Of a DNA stretch of 64,000 bases, positions 8,468-17,745 are shown in pieces. Both the position numbers and the translations under genes were made by a program. This DNA comes from Bradyrhizobium sp. AZCC 1719 (lineage in GTDB: Bacteria > Pseudomonadota > Alphaproteobacteria > Rhizobiales > Xanthobacteraceae): contig NZ_JAZHRU010000001.1 in NCBI RefSeq assembly GCF_036924525.1, positions 4,307,001 to 4,371,000 of the forward strand, given 5' to 3'. Each line of letters opens with the position of its first letter. Positions within the stretch are counted from its first letter, which is position 1. Under the pieces are notes generated by a model. That model saw only the letters and a program-made list of their open reading frames with translations. It ran no database searches and was not told the origin of the DNA.

Positions 8468-8536
8468 GGATACTATGGCGGCCGCCGGCCAATTTTGCGA
8501 AAGCAGGGCACGGTTCGTCGAGTACGGGAAGTTGTC

Positions 8537-8866
8537 ATGTCGCCCGATGCGTTGAATTCCCTGTTCTCCCTGTGCATCGGCTTTGCGCTCGCAGGCGCGC
8601 TCGCCAGCGGCTATCAGGCGATGGCAGCGCGGCCGGCGGGATTCGGCCTGCTTGGGGAAGGCGTGGCGCCGAAGACATTTGCGGCCGTGCCGTTTCTGGT
8701 TTTCGCCGCACCCTTCATCATCATGCGCAACACGCTACGCGGCGCGAAGATCGAGCGCCGTCGCTTCGAATTCGTGATGATGGCGACCGTGCTTTCAGGC
8801 TTCTGGAGCATGATGTCCGGCACGTTCTTCCTGATGACGCTGCGAGCTGCGGGTGTGCTGGCCTGA
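8537..8866 (+). CDS. DUF6949-like small membrane protein
   Basis: The 109-aa protein has three hydrophobic segments (LFSLCIGFALAGALASGY, AVPFLVFAAPFIIM, ATVLSGFWSMMSGTFFLM) and short basic loops (RGAKIERRRFE). It starts at an ATG with GGGAA nine bases upstream. I assign it tentatively to the alphaproteobacterial DUF6949 group from its arrangement; no function is known. A CtrA-like box lies in its promoter region. It is followed by the gamma-carbonic anhydrase gene on the same strand, 72 bases on. Confidence 0.7.
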   Translation: MSPDALNSLFSLCIGFALAGALASGYQAMAARPAGFGLLGEGVAPKTFAAVPFLVFAAPFIIMRNTLRGAKIERRRFEFVMMATVLSGFWSMMSGTFFLMTLRAAGVLA

Positions 8867-8938
8867 GGCTGGCGGCCTGTTCGCTTGATCCGCTGCCTGG
8901 GGCTGTGCCAAGGTCTCCGCCAACGGAGATCTTTTGTT

Positions 8939-9469
8939 ATGGCGATCTACGAACTCGACGGACAGGGGCCTGAACTCCCCGCAAATGGAAACTATTTCAT
9001 CGCGGACACCGCCGTCGTGATCGGCAAGGTGCGCCTTTTGGACTCGGCCAGTGTGTGGTTTGGCGCAGTGCTGCGCGGCGACAATGAGTGGATCGAGATC
9101 GGCGAGGGCTCCAACGTGCAGGACAATTCCACCTGCCATACCGACCGCGGCTTTCCGCTCACGATCGGCAAGAACTGCACCGTCGGTCACAATGTCATCC
9201 TGCATGGCTGCACGCTCGAAGACGACGCGCTGGTCGGCATGGGCTCGATCGTCATGAACGGCGCGAAGATACGCCGCGGCAGCATCGTCGGTGCGGGATC
9301 GGTCATCACCGAAGGCAAGGAATATCCCGAATATTCCCTGATCATCGGCTCGCCCGCGCGCGTGGTCCGTACCTTGTCGCCCGAGCAGGTGACGGCGATG
9401 GGAAGTGCTGCGAAATTCTACGCACTCAACGGGCCGCGATTCAAAAATGGACTGAAGAAGATCGGTTGA
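8939..9469 (+). CDS. Gamma-class carbonic anhydrase family protein
   Basis: The 176-aa protein is a left-handed beta-helix of hexapeptide repeats. The three zinc-ligand histidines expected for gamma-carbonic anhydrases are visible in CHTDRG, VGHNVI and LHGC. The RGD just before ([20 protein letters not shown]) matches the family's Arg, Asp and Gln positions. It may hydrate CO2 or bind acyl groups; many members of this YrdA/PaaY-like group are not proven anhydrases. The start at 8939 follows ACGGAG at nine bases. The C-terminal helix ([21 protein letters not shown]) is typical. Confidence 0.9.
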   Translation: MAIYELDGQGPELPANGNYFIADTAVVIGKVRLLDSASVWFGAVLRGDNEWIEIGEGSNVQDNSTCHTDRGFPLTIGKNCTVGHNVILHGCTLEDDALVGMGSIVMNGAKIRRGSIVGAGSVITEGKEYPEYSLIIGSPARVVRTLSPEQVTAMGSAAKFYALNGPRFKNGLKKIG

Positions 9470-9713
9470 AGGCGACCTTCTTTGGTTCCGTCTCGGGCGC
9501 TTTCGCGAGAAGCCTCCGAGCAATATCTCGCTCACGCGTCGCTAACGGTCGTGCAGGGAGCCGTGGTTCCATGGCGGCGTCCCGTATTACTACCGGTTGT
9601 AACCTTAAGCCTATGATAGCTCTGGCGGCTTAGGCTCTATCGTTCTGGAGCGATGGCCAACGGATGCAACAACCCTGAAGGCCCGACCTCGTACTCTGCC
9701 GGAGGCCGGATCG

Positions 9714-11381
9714 ATGAAGAGAATGATGGCTGGGCTCGTCGGTTGGACGGGCGATCTCAGCGTTGCCCAGAAAATCTACGGCATCGCAGCCGGGTTGATA
9801 GTCGTCACCATCGTGCTGATGGTGATGTCGATCCAGTCGGTACGGCTGCAAACCGGATATCGGCACCTGCAGGCATCGTCAGCCCAGGCCGCGGCCAACG
9901 TCAGCCAGGCGAACGGCTTGATCTACGCCATCGTCATGGAATCGCGCGGCATCTACATGTCCACCGACCGCGCGAAGGTGAAGCGGTACGGCGACGAACT
10001 CTTAAAGCGCAACCGCGAACTGGCCGGCGTGATGGAGCGGTGGAAGGGAACGGTCCGCGCCGACGACGTCGAGCAGTTCACGGCCTTCAAGCGACGCATC
10101 GACCAGTTCATCGAATTCCGCAAGGAACTCGTACGACGCGCGGTCGACGTCAGCCCGGCGGCAGGCCGCGAATGGGGCGACAACGACGCCAACCGAGCGC
10201 TGCGCACGCAGCTCAGCAACGATCTCGAGGCGCTGGCGCGGATCTACATTGAACGCACCGTCGAGGCTGCGGATCTCGGCGACCAAGGCCGCTATGCGGC
10301 ATGGTACCTGTTCGCGCTCGGGTTCGGTGCGCTGATCTTTGCCGCGCTCAATGTGCTCGTGATGCGACGGTCCGTCGTCGGGCCGCTACACGAAATCACC
10401 GAGGCGACCGACCGGATCGCCGCCGGCAACGTCAATAGCCATATTCCTCATTACGCCCGCGCCGACGAGATCGGGCGACTGGCTTACGCCGTGCAGAATT
10501 TTCGTGACGCCGTGAGCCGCAACGTCGAGCTCGAGGAGCTCGAAGTCGGTACCGCGAAACAGCGGGATGCAGCCATGGATGAGCGCGACAAGTTCAACGA
10601 CAAGTACCAGGCGACCAAATGGCAATTGACTGCGGCCATCAACAGCATGCCGCAAGGCCTGATCATGCTCGACGGCAAGGCGCAGGTCCTGGCGCTGAAC
10701 GACCAATATCGAAAACTCTACAGCCTGCCGGTGAAGATCAAGGGGGGATCGTCGCTGGAGGAAATACTGCAGCATCGGGTCGACAGCGGACTGTTCGACG
10801 GCGACATCAAGCAATATCTCGCTGGGATCATCGATCGCATCGGAAAACGGCAGCCGACCTCTTATGAAATCAGCCTCACCGACGGCCGCGTGATCAAGAT
10901 CCACGAGCGGCCGATGGACGGCGGCGGCTGGGTGTCGGTGCAGGAAGACGTTACCGCACAAAGGAAAGGTCAAGCCATTCTGGAGCGGACGGAAGAGTTC
11001 CTGGCCGCGATCGTCGAAAACATACCCGAGGGGATTCTCGTCAAGGACGCGCGCAATCTGCGGTACCTGTTCGTCAACAAGGCGGCCGAGGAAATGATCG
11101 GCATGTCGCGCGCAGAGATCATGGGGAAAACACCCCGCGAGCTGTTTCCGGAGTCGGCTGCCGAATTGATCGAACGGCGCGATCGGCAGCTGCTGGAGCG
11201 CAAGCAGCAGCTCGAAACGATCGTCGATACCGTCGATAACCCGGTCAAGGGCCGGCGCACCATTGCGGTGCGGCGGCTTCAGATCGGCGGGCCAGAACGC
11301 GAGTCCCATTTGTTCGTGAGCATGGTCGAGGACCGGACCGGCCAGACCGATGTTGCGGCCCCGATCGAAGCTGCGGCCTGA
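9714..11381 (+). CDS. Membrane sensor: HAMP plus two PAS domains, no output module
   Basis: The 555-aa protein has a transmembrane helix at about 21-41, a periplasmic helical domain (42-195), and a second helix at 196-217. A HAMP linker follows (about 219-271, ending EIGRLAYAVQNFRDAV), then a coiled coil (272-305) and two PAS domains. The first (about 308-420) contains NSMPQGLIMLD and the second (425-540) contains NIPEGILVKDARNLRY. The protein stops after the second PAS with a short acidic-Ala tail. No HisKA, HATPase, GGDEF, EAL or methyl-accepting domain is present, though such inputs normally precede one. The GGAGG nine bases before the ATG supports the start. It could signal through a separate partner or be a truncated relative of a longer kinase or cyclase. 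Confidence 0.88.
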   Translation: MKRMMAGLVGWTGDLSVAQKIYGIAAGLIVVTIVLMVMSIQSVRLQTGYRHLQASSAQAAANVSQANGLIYAIVMESRGIYMSTDRAKVKRYGDELLKRNRELAGVMERWKGTVRADDVEQFTAFKRRIDQFIEFRKELVRRAVDVSPAAGREWGDNDANRALRTQLSNDLEALARIYIERTVEAADLGDQGRYAAWYLFALGFGALIFAALNVLVMRRSVVGPLHEITEATDRIAAGNVNSHIPHYARADEIGRLAYAVQNFRDAVSRNVELEELEVGTAKQRDAAMDERDKFNDKYQATKWQLTAAINSMPQGLIMLDGKAQVLALNDQYRKLYSLPVKIKGGSSLEEILQHRVDSGLFDGDIKQYLAGIIDRIGKRQPTSYEISLTDGRVIKIHERPMDGGGWVSVQEDVTAQRKGQAILERTEEFLAAIVENIPEGILVKDARNLRYLFVNKAAEEMIGMSRAEIMGKTPRELFPESAAELIERRDRQLLERKQQLETIVDTVDNPVKGRRTIAVRRLQIGGPERESHLFVSMVEDRTGQTDVAAPIEAAA

Positions 11382-11396
11382 CGATCAAAAGGCGGC

Positions 11397-11567
11397 TCAG
11401 CCGCCTTCACTTTCGTTCGCCTCGCGAGGGGGCCCGGCGACCTTTTCATGGCCGGCGGCCCAGAGCGCATGCTCCTCGCTGCCATCCCGATATGGATTGG
11501 CTTCCGCCGGCATGTTCTGGCGCGCGGCGCGCTGGCCTTCCTCGAAAGGGTCGGGGTCGGAATTCAT
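11397..11567 (-). CDS. RMF/CrpP-like very small protein
   Basis: The 56-aa protein begins MNSDPDPFEEGQRAAR and carries NPYRDGSEEHALWAAGHE (about 24-41). This N-P-Y-x2-G-S-x2-H-x2-W-x2-G pattern is that of ribosome modulation factor and its small CrpP-like relatives. RMF proteins bind the 30S anti-Shine-Dalgarno region and promote 100S ribosome dimers in stationary phase; whether this one does is inference. Its ATG overlaps the stop of the preceding small gene (ATGA), so the two should be translationally coupled. The tail is acidic and Gly-rich. Confidence 0.72.
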   Translation of the reverse strand: MNSDPDPFEEGQRAARQNMPAEANPYRDGSEEHALWAAGHEKVAGPPREANESEGG

Positions 11568-11791
11568 GATGCCGCCTTTCGGGTTTTCGATCTGGTCTTT
11601 TTTGACGTCGCTTCGTTCGAAGCGGCTGCGCTTTTCCGCAACGCGTCCTTGAGGTCGATGGGGATGCCGTGCTTCTTCAGCAGGTCCGCAAAGGCTTCGT
11701 CAGCCAGTTCCTGAAAGGTCGCCATCCGGTCACGTGCAAGCTGTTTCAGCTTGTCGAACGTATCGTCGTCGAAGGCGATCAATTTGCGCAA
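11564..11791 (-). CDS. Small ribbon-helix-helix-like protein
   Basis: The 75-aa product from a TTG start reads MRKLIAFDDDTFDKLKQLARD, then a helical part (MATFQELADEAFADLLKKHG) and a basic Lys/Ala/Ser tail (SKKTRSKTRKAAS). The short strand followed by two helices is the pattern of RHH DNA-binding proteins, including many antitoxins. The TTG is inferred because the upstream in-frame sequence has no ATG/GTG near the domain and a GGAG lies about 11 bases upstream. It overlaps the RMF-like gene by four bases. No toxin-like partner is obvious, so a transcription-factor role is as likely. Confidence 0.65.
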   Translation of the reverse strand: MRKLIAFDDDTFDKLKQLARDRMATFQELADEAFADLLKKHGIPIDLKDALRKSAAASNEATSKKTRSKTRKAAS

Positions 11792-11903
11792 AGCGTGGCC
11801 ACTCCGGCCGTCGAGCGGATGTGAATGAATGATCTGGCAGTGGATTCGTTCCGGCAGGAACAAGGCCAGGGCGCTGTCGTTGCTTCCTAAAAGGAGATTT
11901 CCG

Positions 11904-12284
11904 ATGAAGCTGGCGTCTGCAGCCGCTGCTGTCGCGGCAATCACAATCCTGATATCGCCGGTCACTTCATTTGCACAGAGTGTCGGCGGAACATCCCCCG
12001 GCAGCCCCGGCACCACAGGTTCGCCGGGCGCAGGCTCGGCCGGTGTAGGTACGCCAGGTGTTACCGGTGCGCCGCCAAGTCCCACGACTCCGGGCGCGGC
12101 AAATCCGTCCGGACTTGCGCAGCCGCCTCCGCCTGGCACCAATACTGCCGGCACCGCCCAGTCGTCAGGCCGGGGCGTGACGACCGGCTCGGCCAAAACG
12201 GGCAGTTCAACCGATGATGCTGTCATCAACGAAGAAAACAAGACGGTCGAACGCAAGATAAAGGGCATTTGCCGCGGCTGCTGA
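11904..12284 (+). CDS. Secreted Gly/Pro/Thr-rich protein
   Basis: The 126-aa protein has a clear Sec signal peptide (MKLASAAAAVAAITILISPVTSFAQ, cleavage after Ala-Gln). A low-complexity region follows, made of G-S-P-G, G-T-P-G and T-G-A-P units to about residue 100. The charged end (EENKTVERKIKGICRGC) has two Cys. It starts at an ATG with an excellent AAGGAGA seven bases upstream, so it is well translated. The composition suggests a flexible periplasmic or extracellular protein; no family function is recognised. It lies upstream of the TpsA adhesin gene on the same strand, with 285 bases between. Confidence 0.8.
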   Translation: MKLASAAAAVAAITILISPVTSFAQSVGGTSPGSPGTTGSPGAGSAGVGTPGVTGAPPSPTTPGAANPSGLAQPPPPGTNTAGTAQSSGRGVTTGSAKTGSSTDDAVINEENKTVERKIKGICRGC

Positions 12285-12417
12285 ATCCATGCCCGAGCGA
12301 CGTCCGGTCGCAGGGCAACGCTTATGACACAGCAAGATTAGCCGACGTCGACAACATCGCGCGCAGTCATGTACTGCGCAGCGATCCCTGCTGCCTGCCA
12401 TCACCAGCCATCAATCG

Positions 12418-12435
12418 CAATTTTCCGAAAAATTG
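12418..12435. promoter_or_regulatory. AT-rich inverted repeat upstream of the adhesin gene
   Basis: CAATTTT and AAAATTG form a perfect 7-base inverted repeat with a four-base centre. It is followed at once by an A/T-rich run (GCATATTTTTTGATGC). It lies about 135 bases before the tpsA start in an otherwise GC-rich sequence. It could be an operator or part of the promoter. Confidence 0.4.
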
Positions 12436-12569
12436 CGCATATTTTTTGATGCATCCTTAGATAGCCGCGTGGAACTTTGCCGCGCGCGCATGGAACCCAT
12501 GCGTGTCTAAACAAAGAATTTGTGGAGACGGAAAGATTTGCGCTCCCGCCTTAAGCGGATGGTGGTTCG

Positions 12570-15500
12570 ATGATCGTCTCATCCACGTCCTATCTCTCAT
12601 CGGTCATCAAATCCTGCGCCAGCGATTTTCGAGCTTCCGCCAGCTCCATCGCGCTGTTGTGGGGCTTGGCTTGCGCGCAGCCGTCGATGGCGCAATCACT
12701 GCCATCAGGCGGAACGGTGGTGAGCGGGAACGTTGCGATCGGCTCGACGTCGCCGACCAATCTGACGGTCACCCAATCGAGCCGCACCGGCATCGTCAAC
12801 TGGTCGAGCTTTTCGGTCGGCCAAGGTAACCAGGTCCAGTTCAACAACGGCAGCGGCGCGACACTCAACCGTGTGACGGGTAATGTGCCGTCGTCGATCA
12901 ACGGCGTGGTGTCGGCCACCGGCTCGGTCTATCTCGTCAACCCGTCGGGAATCGTGGTCGGACCGACCGGCGTGGTCAAGACCGGCGGCAGTTTCGTCGC
13001 CTCGACGCTCGATGTCAGGGACGCGGATTTCCGGGCCGGAGGCGCGCTGACCTTCAGCGGCAACAGCAACGCCTCGGTCGTTAATCTCGGCAAGATCGGC
13101 GCGTCGAAGGGCGACGTCGTTCTGGTCGCGCGCCAGGTTCGCAACGACGGCTCGCTGACCGCGCGCAACGGCACCGCCGCGATGGCGTCCGGCAGCGAGG
13201 TGGTGCTGAGCGACGGATCGCTCGGCAATGGCAAGGTGCTGGTGCGGCGTCCGGCACAGGATGGTGAAATCCGCAACAGCGGCGCGATCCGCGCCGCGGA
13301 AGTGGAGTTGCGCGCCAATGGCGGCAACATCTATGCGCTCGCGGGCAACACCGGGCGCGCGATCTCGGCAACGGGTTTTGCCAGCAAGGGCGGACGAATC
13401 TTTCTTACGGCCGAGGGCGGTTCGGTCAACGTGACGCAGAAGGTCGTAGCGCGGCGTATGCAAGCAAGCGTGGCGCCCACGGGGACCGCCGGGCGGCGCT
13501 CGTTCACCGGCGGCGACGTCGTCGTCAGCGCCGACAAGGTCGTGATCGGCGACGCCATTGCGGCCAAAGGCAGCAACGGTGCAGGCGGCACCGTCGTGGC
13601 GACGGGCAAGGATGTCACGCTCACGTCAGACGCAAGGATCGACGCCAGCGGAACGTCGGGCGGCACCGTGCTGATCGGTGGCGACCGCGCCGGCGGCGCC
13701 GATGCCGCGCGGAAGTTTCTGCCGCAAAGCATCGCCAATGCGCAGACCACGACGATGGAGGCGGGTGCGACGATCACCGCCGACGGCATATCGGGCGCCG
13801 GCGGCAATGTGGTGGTGTGGTCGGACGGCACGACCTCGTTCGGCGGCGCGATCAGCACCAACGGGCTGCGCGGGGGCTTCATCGAGACTTCGGGGCATAC
13901 GCTCAACTTCAATGGCGGCAGCATCAATGCCGGCCGCGGCGGCACCTGGCTGCTCGATCCGGTGGATCTCACGATCGATGCGACGCTCGCCGGCACCATC
14001 GCGACCGCGCTCAACGGGGGCAGCAACGTTACCCAGGAGACGAACGCGTCCGGCAGCGGCGGCAATGGCGACATCACCGTGGCAAGCGGCATCAACTGGT
14101 CGACCAACGCGACGCTGACGCTGAGCGCCTATCGCAACATCGCGGTCAATGCCAACATCGCGAGCACCGGCGGTGGCGGTGTCGTGCTGCGCGCCGACAA
14201 TGCCGGCACAGGCACCGGCACCGTGACATTCGGCGGCGGGCAGGTGTCGACCGCGGGAGCCGTCTCGATCTTTTACAACCCGACCGGCAGCAGTTCGACC
14301 GTCAATGCCACCAAATATACGGCGCCGACGCAGACGAATTTCAGCAGCAACGTCACCGGCGGCGCCACGCTCAACACCTACATGCTGGTCAACACCGTCT
14401 TTGACCTGCAGAACATGAACAACAATAAGGCCGGCACCTATGCGCTCGGCCGTGATATCGATGCCGGCATTACGTCCACCTGGAATAGCGGGGCCGGCTT
14501 CGAGCCGATCGGGGGCGGCAACACCTTCACCGGAAACTTGGATGGCGAGGGCCACACGATCTCCGGCCTCTTCATCAATCGAATAACCCAAAACGTTGGG
14601 CTGATCAGCTATCTCGGCCCCGGCGCCACGGTAAGCAACATCGGCGTTATCGGTGCGACCGTCACCGGCCGGACCGCTGTCAGCGCGATCGTCGGCTCGA
14701 ATTACGGGACGGTCATCAATGTCTACTCGAGCGGATCGGTCACCGCCACCGAGGCCGGTGCCGGCGGTCTCGTCGGCTACAACTTTCAGACCGTGTCGAA
14801 TGCCTATTCGAGCAGCACCGTCAGCGGACCGCTCTTCGTGGGCGGTGCCATCGGACTGAGCAATATCGGCACTGTCGACGGCACCAATACCACCCCTTCG
14901 ATATCACAGGTCTATGCGACGGGCGCCGTGACCGGCACGGGCGGCAGCCCGAGCTATGTCGGCGGGCTGGTTGGCTTGAACGGCGGCTCCGTCACGGCGT
15001 CCTACTGGGACACTTATACGAGCGGGCAGGCGTCCGGCATCGGCGGCGGTGGGGGCAGTGTGACGGCCGTGACCAGCGACCCGGCGCTATCCGACGCGGC
15101 CAACTACGCCTTCAAGCAGAGCGCCTACGGCAGCTTCAGCTTTCCGGGAACGGGCTCGACCGGCTGGTTCATGATCGACGGCCAGACCCGGCCGGTCGGC
15201 CGCTGGGAATACCAAACCACGATCACCAATGCGCACCATTTGCAGTTGATGGCGATGAATCTTGGCGCGAGCTACACGCTGGCCCGCGACATCGACGTTG
15301 GTCCCGCGCTTGCGGCGGTCGGCGGAAAATATCCCGGCATGTGGTCGTCGAGCGGCTTTTCGCCGATCGGCAATTATTCCAACCAGTTCACCGGAAGCTT
15401 CGACGGTCAGAACCATGTGATCTCGAACCTTGCGATCAACCTGCCAGCAACCAACTATGTCGGACTTTTCGGATATGCCGCAGCCGCAGTCACGCTAAGC

Positions 15501-17483
15501 AACGTCAGCTTGCAGGCCGCATCCATCACCGGGCAGGATCGCGTCGGCATCCTGGCCGGCGTGTCGAGGGGGACCATCACCAACGCCTCGGCAACCGGCA
15601 CCCTCACGGCAAGATTCTCTGGCGGCGGATTGGCAGGCGAATCTTCGGGTAGCATTGCCAATAGCTGGGCGGCCGTGACGGTCGCTGGAACGGAGACGGC
15701 CAGTTCCTCCATGGGCGGTCTCGTTGGATCGAACGGCAACGGCGGCAGCATCCGAGACAGCCACGCGACCGGTAACGTCACTGCCGGCACCGGCGGCACG
15801 CGTGCTGGTGGCCTCGCCGGTTCGAACCAGGCGGGTGCCAGCATCCTCAGGAGTTATGCCACTGGAGCGGTTAGCGGCGGCAGCCAGGGAGTCGGCGGCC
15901 TGGTCGGCTACAACACCAGTGCCGCAGATGGCTTTCCAGCAGCCTCCATCGCCGATTCCTACGCGACCGGAGCAGTGACCGCCACGGCCTTCGGCGGCGG
16001 ACTGGTCGGCATCAACTCCGTGGCAGCTTCCATTATCAGATCCTACGCGACCGGAGCGGTCAACGTCACGGCCGTCAGCAATGTATCGTATGCCGGGGGA
16101 TTGGTCGGGAGCAACTCCGGAATAGTCACTCAGTCCTACGCGAGTGGGACGGCCAACGCGACGTCCTCCTCTCCGACGGCGGCGGCAGGCGGGCTGATCG
16201 GCGGCAACGGCAGCACGGCTACGGTCACGCAGTCCTACGCGACCGGGGCTGCGAGCAGCGTGATCACCGTCTCCGGCACATCAGCGGCCGGTGGATTGAT
16301 CGGCAGGAATATCGGCGCAGCCACCGTTCGACAGTCCTACGCAACCGGTGCGGCCACCGCCACCGCCGTTGCCGGGACCGTAATGGCGGGCGGACTAATC
16401 GGCCACCACGCCGGCTCGGGCACCATCGCACAGACCTACGCGATCGGCGCTGCGACGAGCGCCGTCTCGGTTTCTGGCACCGCAGTGATGGGCGGCCTGA
16501 TCGGATCGGTCACCGGCACCGGGGCCGTCACGTCGTCCTACTGGGACACCGATACGTCCGGGAGGACGAATGCCATTGGCAGCGGCGCCAGCACCGGCAT
16601 TACGGGCCTCACCACCAGCCAGATGCAGGATCCCGCAAACTATGCGTCGACCTATGCGGGTTGGGACTTCGCCAATGTCTGGTCCGCGCCGAGCGCCGGT
16701 TACTATCCGCAGCTCTACGGCGTCAACTACGTGCTGCGGGTCAATCCGGCCAATGCATCGCGGGTGTATGGGGAAGCCAATCCGGCGTTCACCTATTCGA
16801 TCTACGGCTTCCATGCCGGCGATACGGCCGCGATCGTCAACGGCCTCTCGGTAACGACGGCGGCGACGGCGACTTCGAGTGTCGGCACCTACGCGATCAG
16901 CGCAAGTGGCGGCAGCGCCGTGAGCGTTTCGGGGCAGGCCTATCGCTTCATCGATGCACCTGGCACACTGACGGTCACGCCGCGCGCCATCACCGTAACC
17001 GCAGATAACCAGAGCCGCATCTACGGTGACGCCAATCCCGTTCTCACTTATCAGGTCGGCGGCTCTGGCCTGGTCAACGGCGATACGCTATCGGGTACGC
17101 TCGCGACATCGGCGATGACTTCCAGCGCTGCTGGCGTCTACGGCATCACGCAGGGAACGCTGGCGGCCTCATCGAACTACGCCTTCGCCTTCGTCGGCGC
17201 GAACCTCACGGTTACGCCGGCAGCCGCTACGCCAGCGCCCGCTCGCGTGCCGACCGCAGAACTCGGATCCTACGTGAAGTCGCGGGTGCCTCTGCCTGCG
17301 CCACAGCCGCCCGAGCAGATGCGCGAGCCCGCAAGCATCGAGCAGTCATCTCCCGCCATCATCTGCAAATCCAGGCGATGCCTCGCGCTTCCTCATCCCG
17401 ACAACCGTCGGATTGGCGCACGCGCCAGATTCGTCGGCGCGATGACAGATCGCGATCGCCTTCCGGCCTTCGTCGACAATTGA
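12570..17483 (+). CDS. TpsA haemagglutinin-like adhesin, two-partner secretion
   Basis: The 1637-aa exoprotein has an extended N-terminal signal segment (about 1-42, ending SMAQS). The TPS domain follows (about 43-300): the filamentous-haemagglutinin N-terminal fold with NRVTGNVPSSINGVVSATGS and NPSGIVVGPTGVVKTGG, recognised by the TpsB partner. From about 640 to 1370 come many GLUG repeats (GGLVG-x-N, SYATGA). Two MBG-type domains with RVYGEANPAFTY and RIYGDANPVLTY lie at about 1385-1540, followed by a Pro-rich stretch. The mature protein appears to contain only two cysteines, 1599 and 1604 (CKSRRC), close to the C-terminus. In TPS adhesins such as HMW1 and CdrA a C-terminal Cys pair holds the protein at the cell surface. 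The probable role is surface adhesion or biofilm. The partner gene follows at 17746. Confidence 0.92.
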   Translation: MIVSSTSYLSSVIKSCASDFRASASSIALLWGLACAQPSMAQSLPSGGTVVSGNVAIGSTSPTNLTVTQSSRTGIVNWSSFSVGQGNQVQFNNGSGATLNRVTGNVPSSINGVVSATGSVYLVNPSGIVVGPTGVVKTGGSFVASTLDVRDADFRAGGALTFSGNSNASVVNLGKIGASKGDVVLVARQVRNDGSLTARNGTAAMASGSEVVLSDGSLGNGKVLVRRPAQDGEIRNSGAIRAAEVELRANGGNIYALAGNTGRAISATGFASKGGRIFLTAEGGSVNVTQKVVARRMQASVAPTGTAGRRSFTGGDVVVSADKVVIGDAIAAKGSNGAGGTVVATGKDVTLTSDARIDASGTSGGTVLIGGDRAGGADAARKFLPQSIANAQTTTMEAGATITADGISGAGGNVVVWSDGTTSFGGAISTNGLRGGFIETSGHTLNFNGGSINAGRGGTWLLDPVDLTIDATLAGTIATALNGGSNVTQETNASGSGGNGDITVASGINWSTNATLTLSAYRNIAVNANIASTGGGGVVLRADNAGTGTGTVTFGGGQVSTAGAVSIFYNPTGSSSTVNATKYTAPTQTNFSSNVTGGATLNTYMLVNTVFDLQNMNNNKAGTYALGRDIDAGITSTWNSGAGFEPIGGGNTFTGNLDGEGHTISGLFINRITQNVGLISYLGPGATVSNIGVIGATVTGRTAVSAIVGSNYGTVINVYSSGSVTATEAGAGGLVGYNFQTVSNAYSSSTVSGPLFVGGAIGLSNIGTVDGTNTTPSISQVYATGAVTGTGGSPSYVGGLVGLNGGSVTASYWDTYTSGQASGIGGGGGSVTAVTSDPALSDAANYAFKQSAYGSFSFPGTGSTGWFMIDGQTRPVGRWEYQTTITNAHHLQLMAMNLGASYTLARDIDVGPALAAVGGKYPGMWSSSGFSPIGNYSNQFTGSFDGQNHVISNLAINLPATNYVGLFGYAAAAVTLSNVSLQAASITGQDRVGILAGVSRGTITNASATGTLTARFSGGGLAGESSGSIANSWAAVTVAGTETASSSMGGLVGSNGNGGSIRDSHATGNVTAGTGGTRAGGLAGSNQAGASILRSYATGAVSGGSQGVGGLVGYNTSAADGFPAASIADSYATGAVTATAFGGGLVGINSVAASIIRSYATGAVNVTAVSNVSYAGGLVGSNSGIVTQSYASGTANATSSSPTAAAGGLIGGNGSTATVTQSYATGAASSVITVSGTSAAGGLIGRNIGAATVRQSYATGAATATAVAGTVMAGGLIGHHAGSGTIAQTYAIGAATSAVSVSGTAVMGGLIGSVTGTGAVTSSYWDTDTSGRTNAIGSGASTGITGLTTSQMQDPANYASTYAGWDFANVWSAPSAGYYPQLYGVNYVLRVNPANASRVYGEANPAFTYSIYGFHAGDTAAIVNGLSVTTAATATSSVGTYAISASGGSAVSVSGQAYRFIDAPGTLTVTPRAITVTADNQSRIYGDANPVLTYQVGGSGLVNGDTLSGTLATSAMTSSAAGVYGITQGTLAASSNYAFAFVGANLTVTPAAATPAPARVPTAELGSYVKSRVPLPAPQPPEQMREPASIEQSSPAIICKSRRCLALPHPDNRRIGARARFVGAMTDRDRLPAFVDN

Positions 17484-17610
17484 TGTTGATCGCGTGCGGT
17501 CGCACGACGCGGCTGCACTTCTTCTACGACCTCGATGCACGCAATGGTTGGTGTAATTGCAGGCAGTTCAACCGTGCACGCTGCAGTTATGCCACACGTG
17601 GAACTCAACC

Positions 17611-17625
17611 TTAAACCGTTCTTAA
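17611..17625. promoter_or_regulatory. CtrA-type box TTAA-N7-TTAA upstream of tpsB
   Basis: An exact TTAA-N7-TTAA match, followed by T, lies 121 bases before the tpsB start in the 262-base gap after tpsA. It raises the possibility that the transporter is controlled separately from the adhesin, perhaps by cell cycle. Confidence 0.45.
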
Positions 17626-17745
17626 TCCATAAACCATATTGGTTGACTTATTCATTGTTCGCCGTGTGCGACAGAACGTCGGAACGTGCAGCCTCATGCG
17701 AACTTACATATCGACATCCCGAAGCTCTGACAGGCTCCGGTCGTC

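Noticed and set aside
11564..12268. Long minus-strand version of the RHH-like gene (234 codons)
   Set aside because: The extension is antisense to the secreted Gly/Pro protein with a clear signal peptide; only the C-terminal 75 codons show family character.
12705..13463. Long minus-strand frame of 252 codons opposite tpsA
   Set aside because: It is antisense to the well-supported TPS domain, has Arg/Asp-rich composition typical of shadows in GC-rich genes, and no family motif.
14509..16560. Tandem repeated segments resembling an array (possible CRISPR)
   Set aside because: These are GLUG protein repeats in frame with tpsA, with variable period and no regular spacers.
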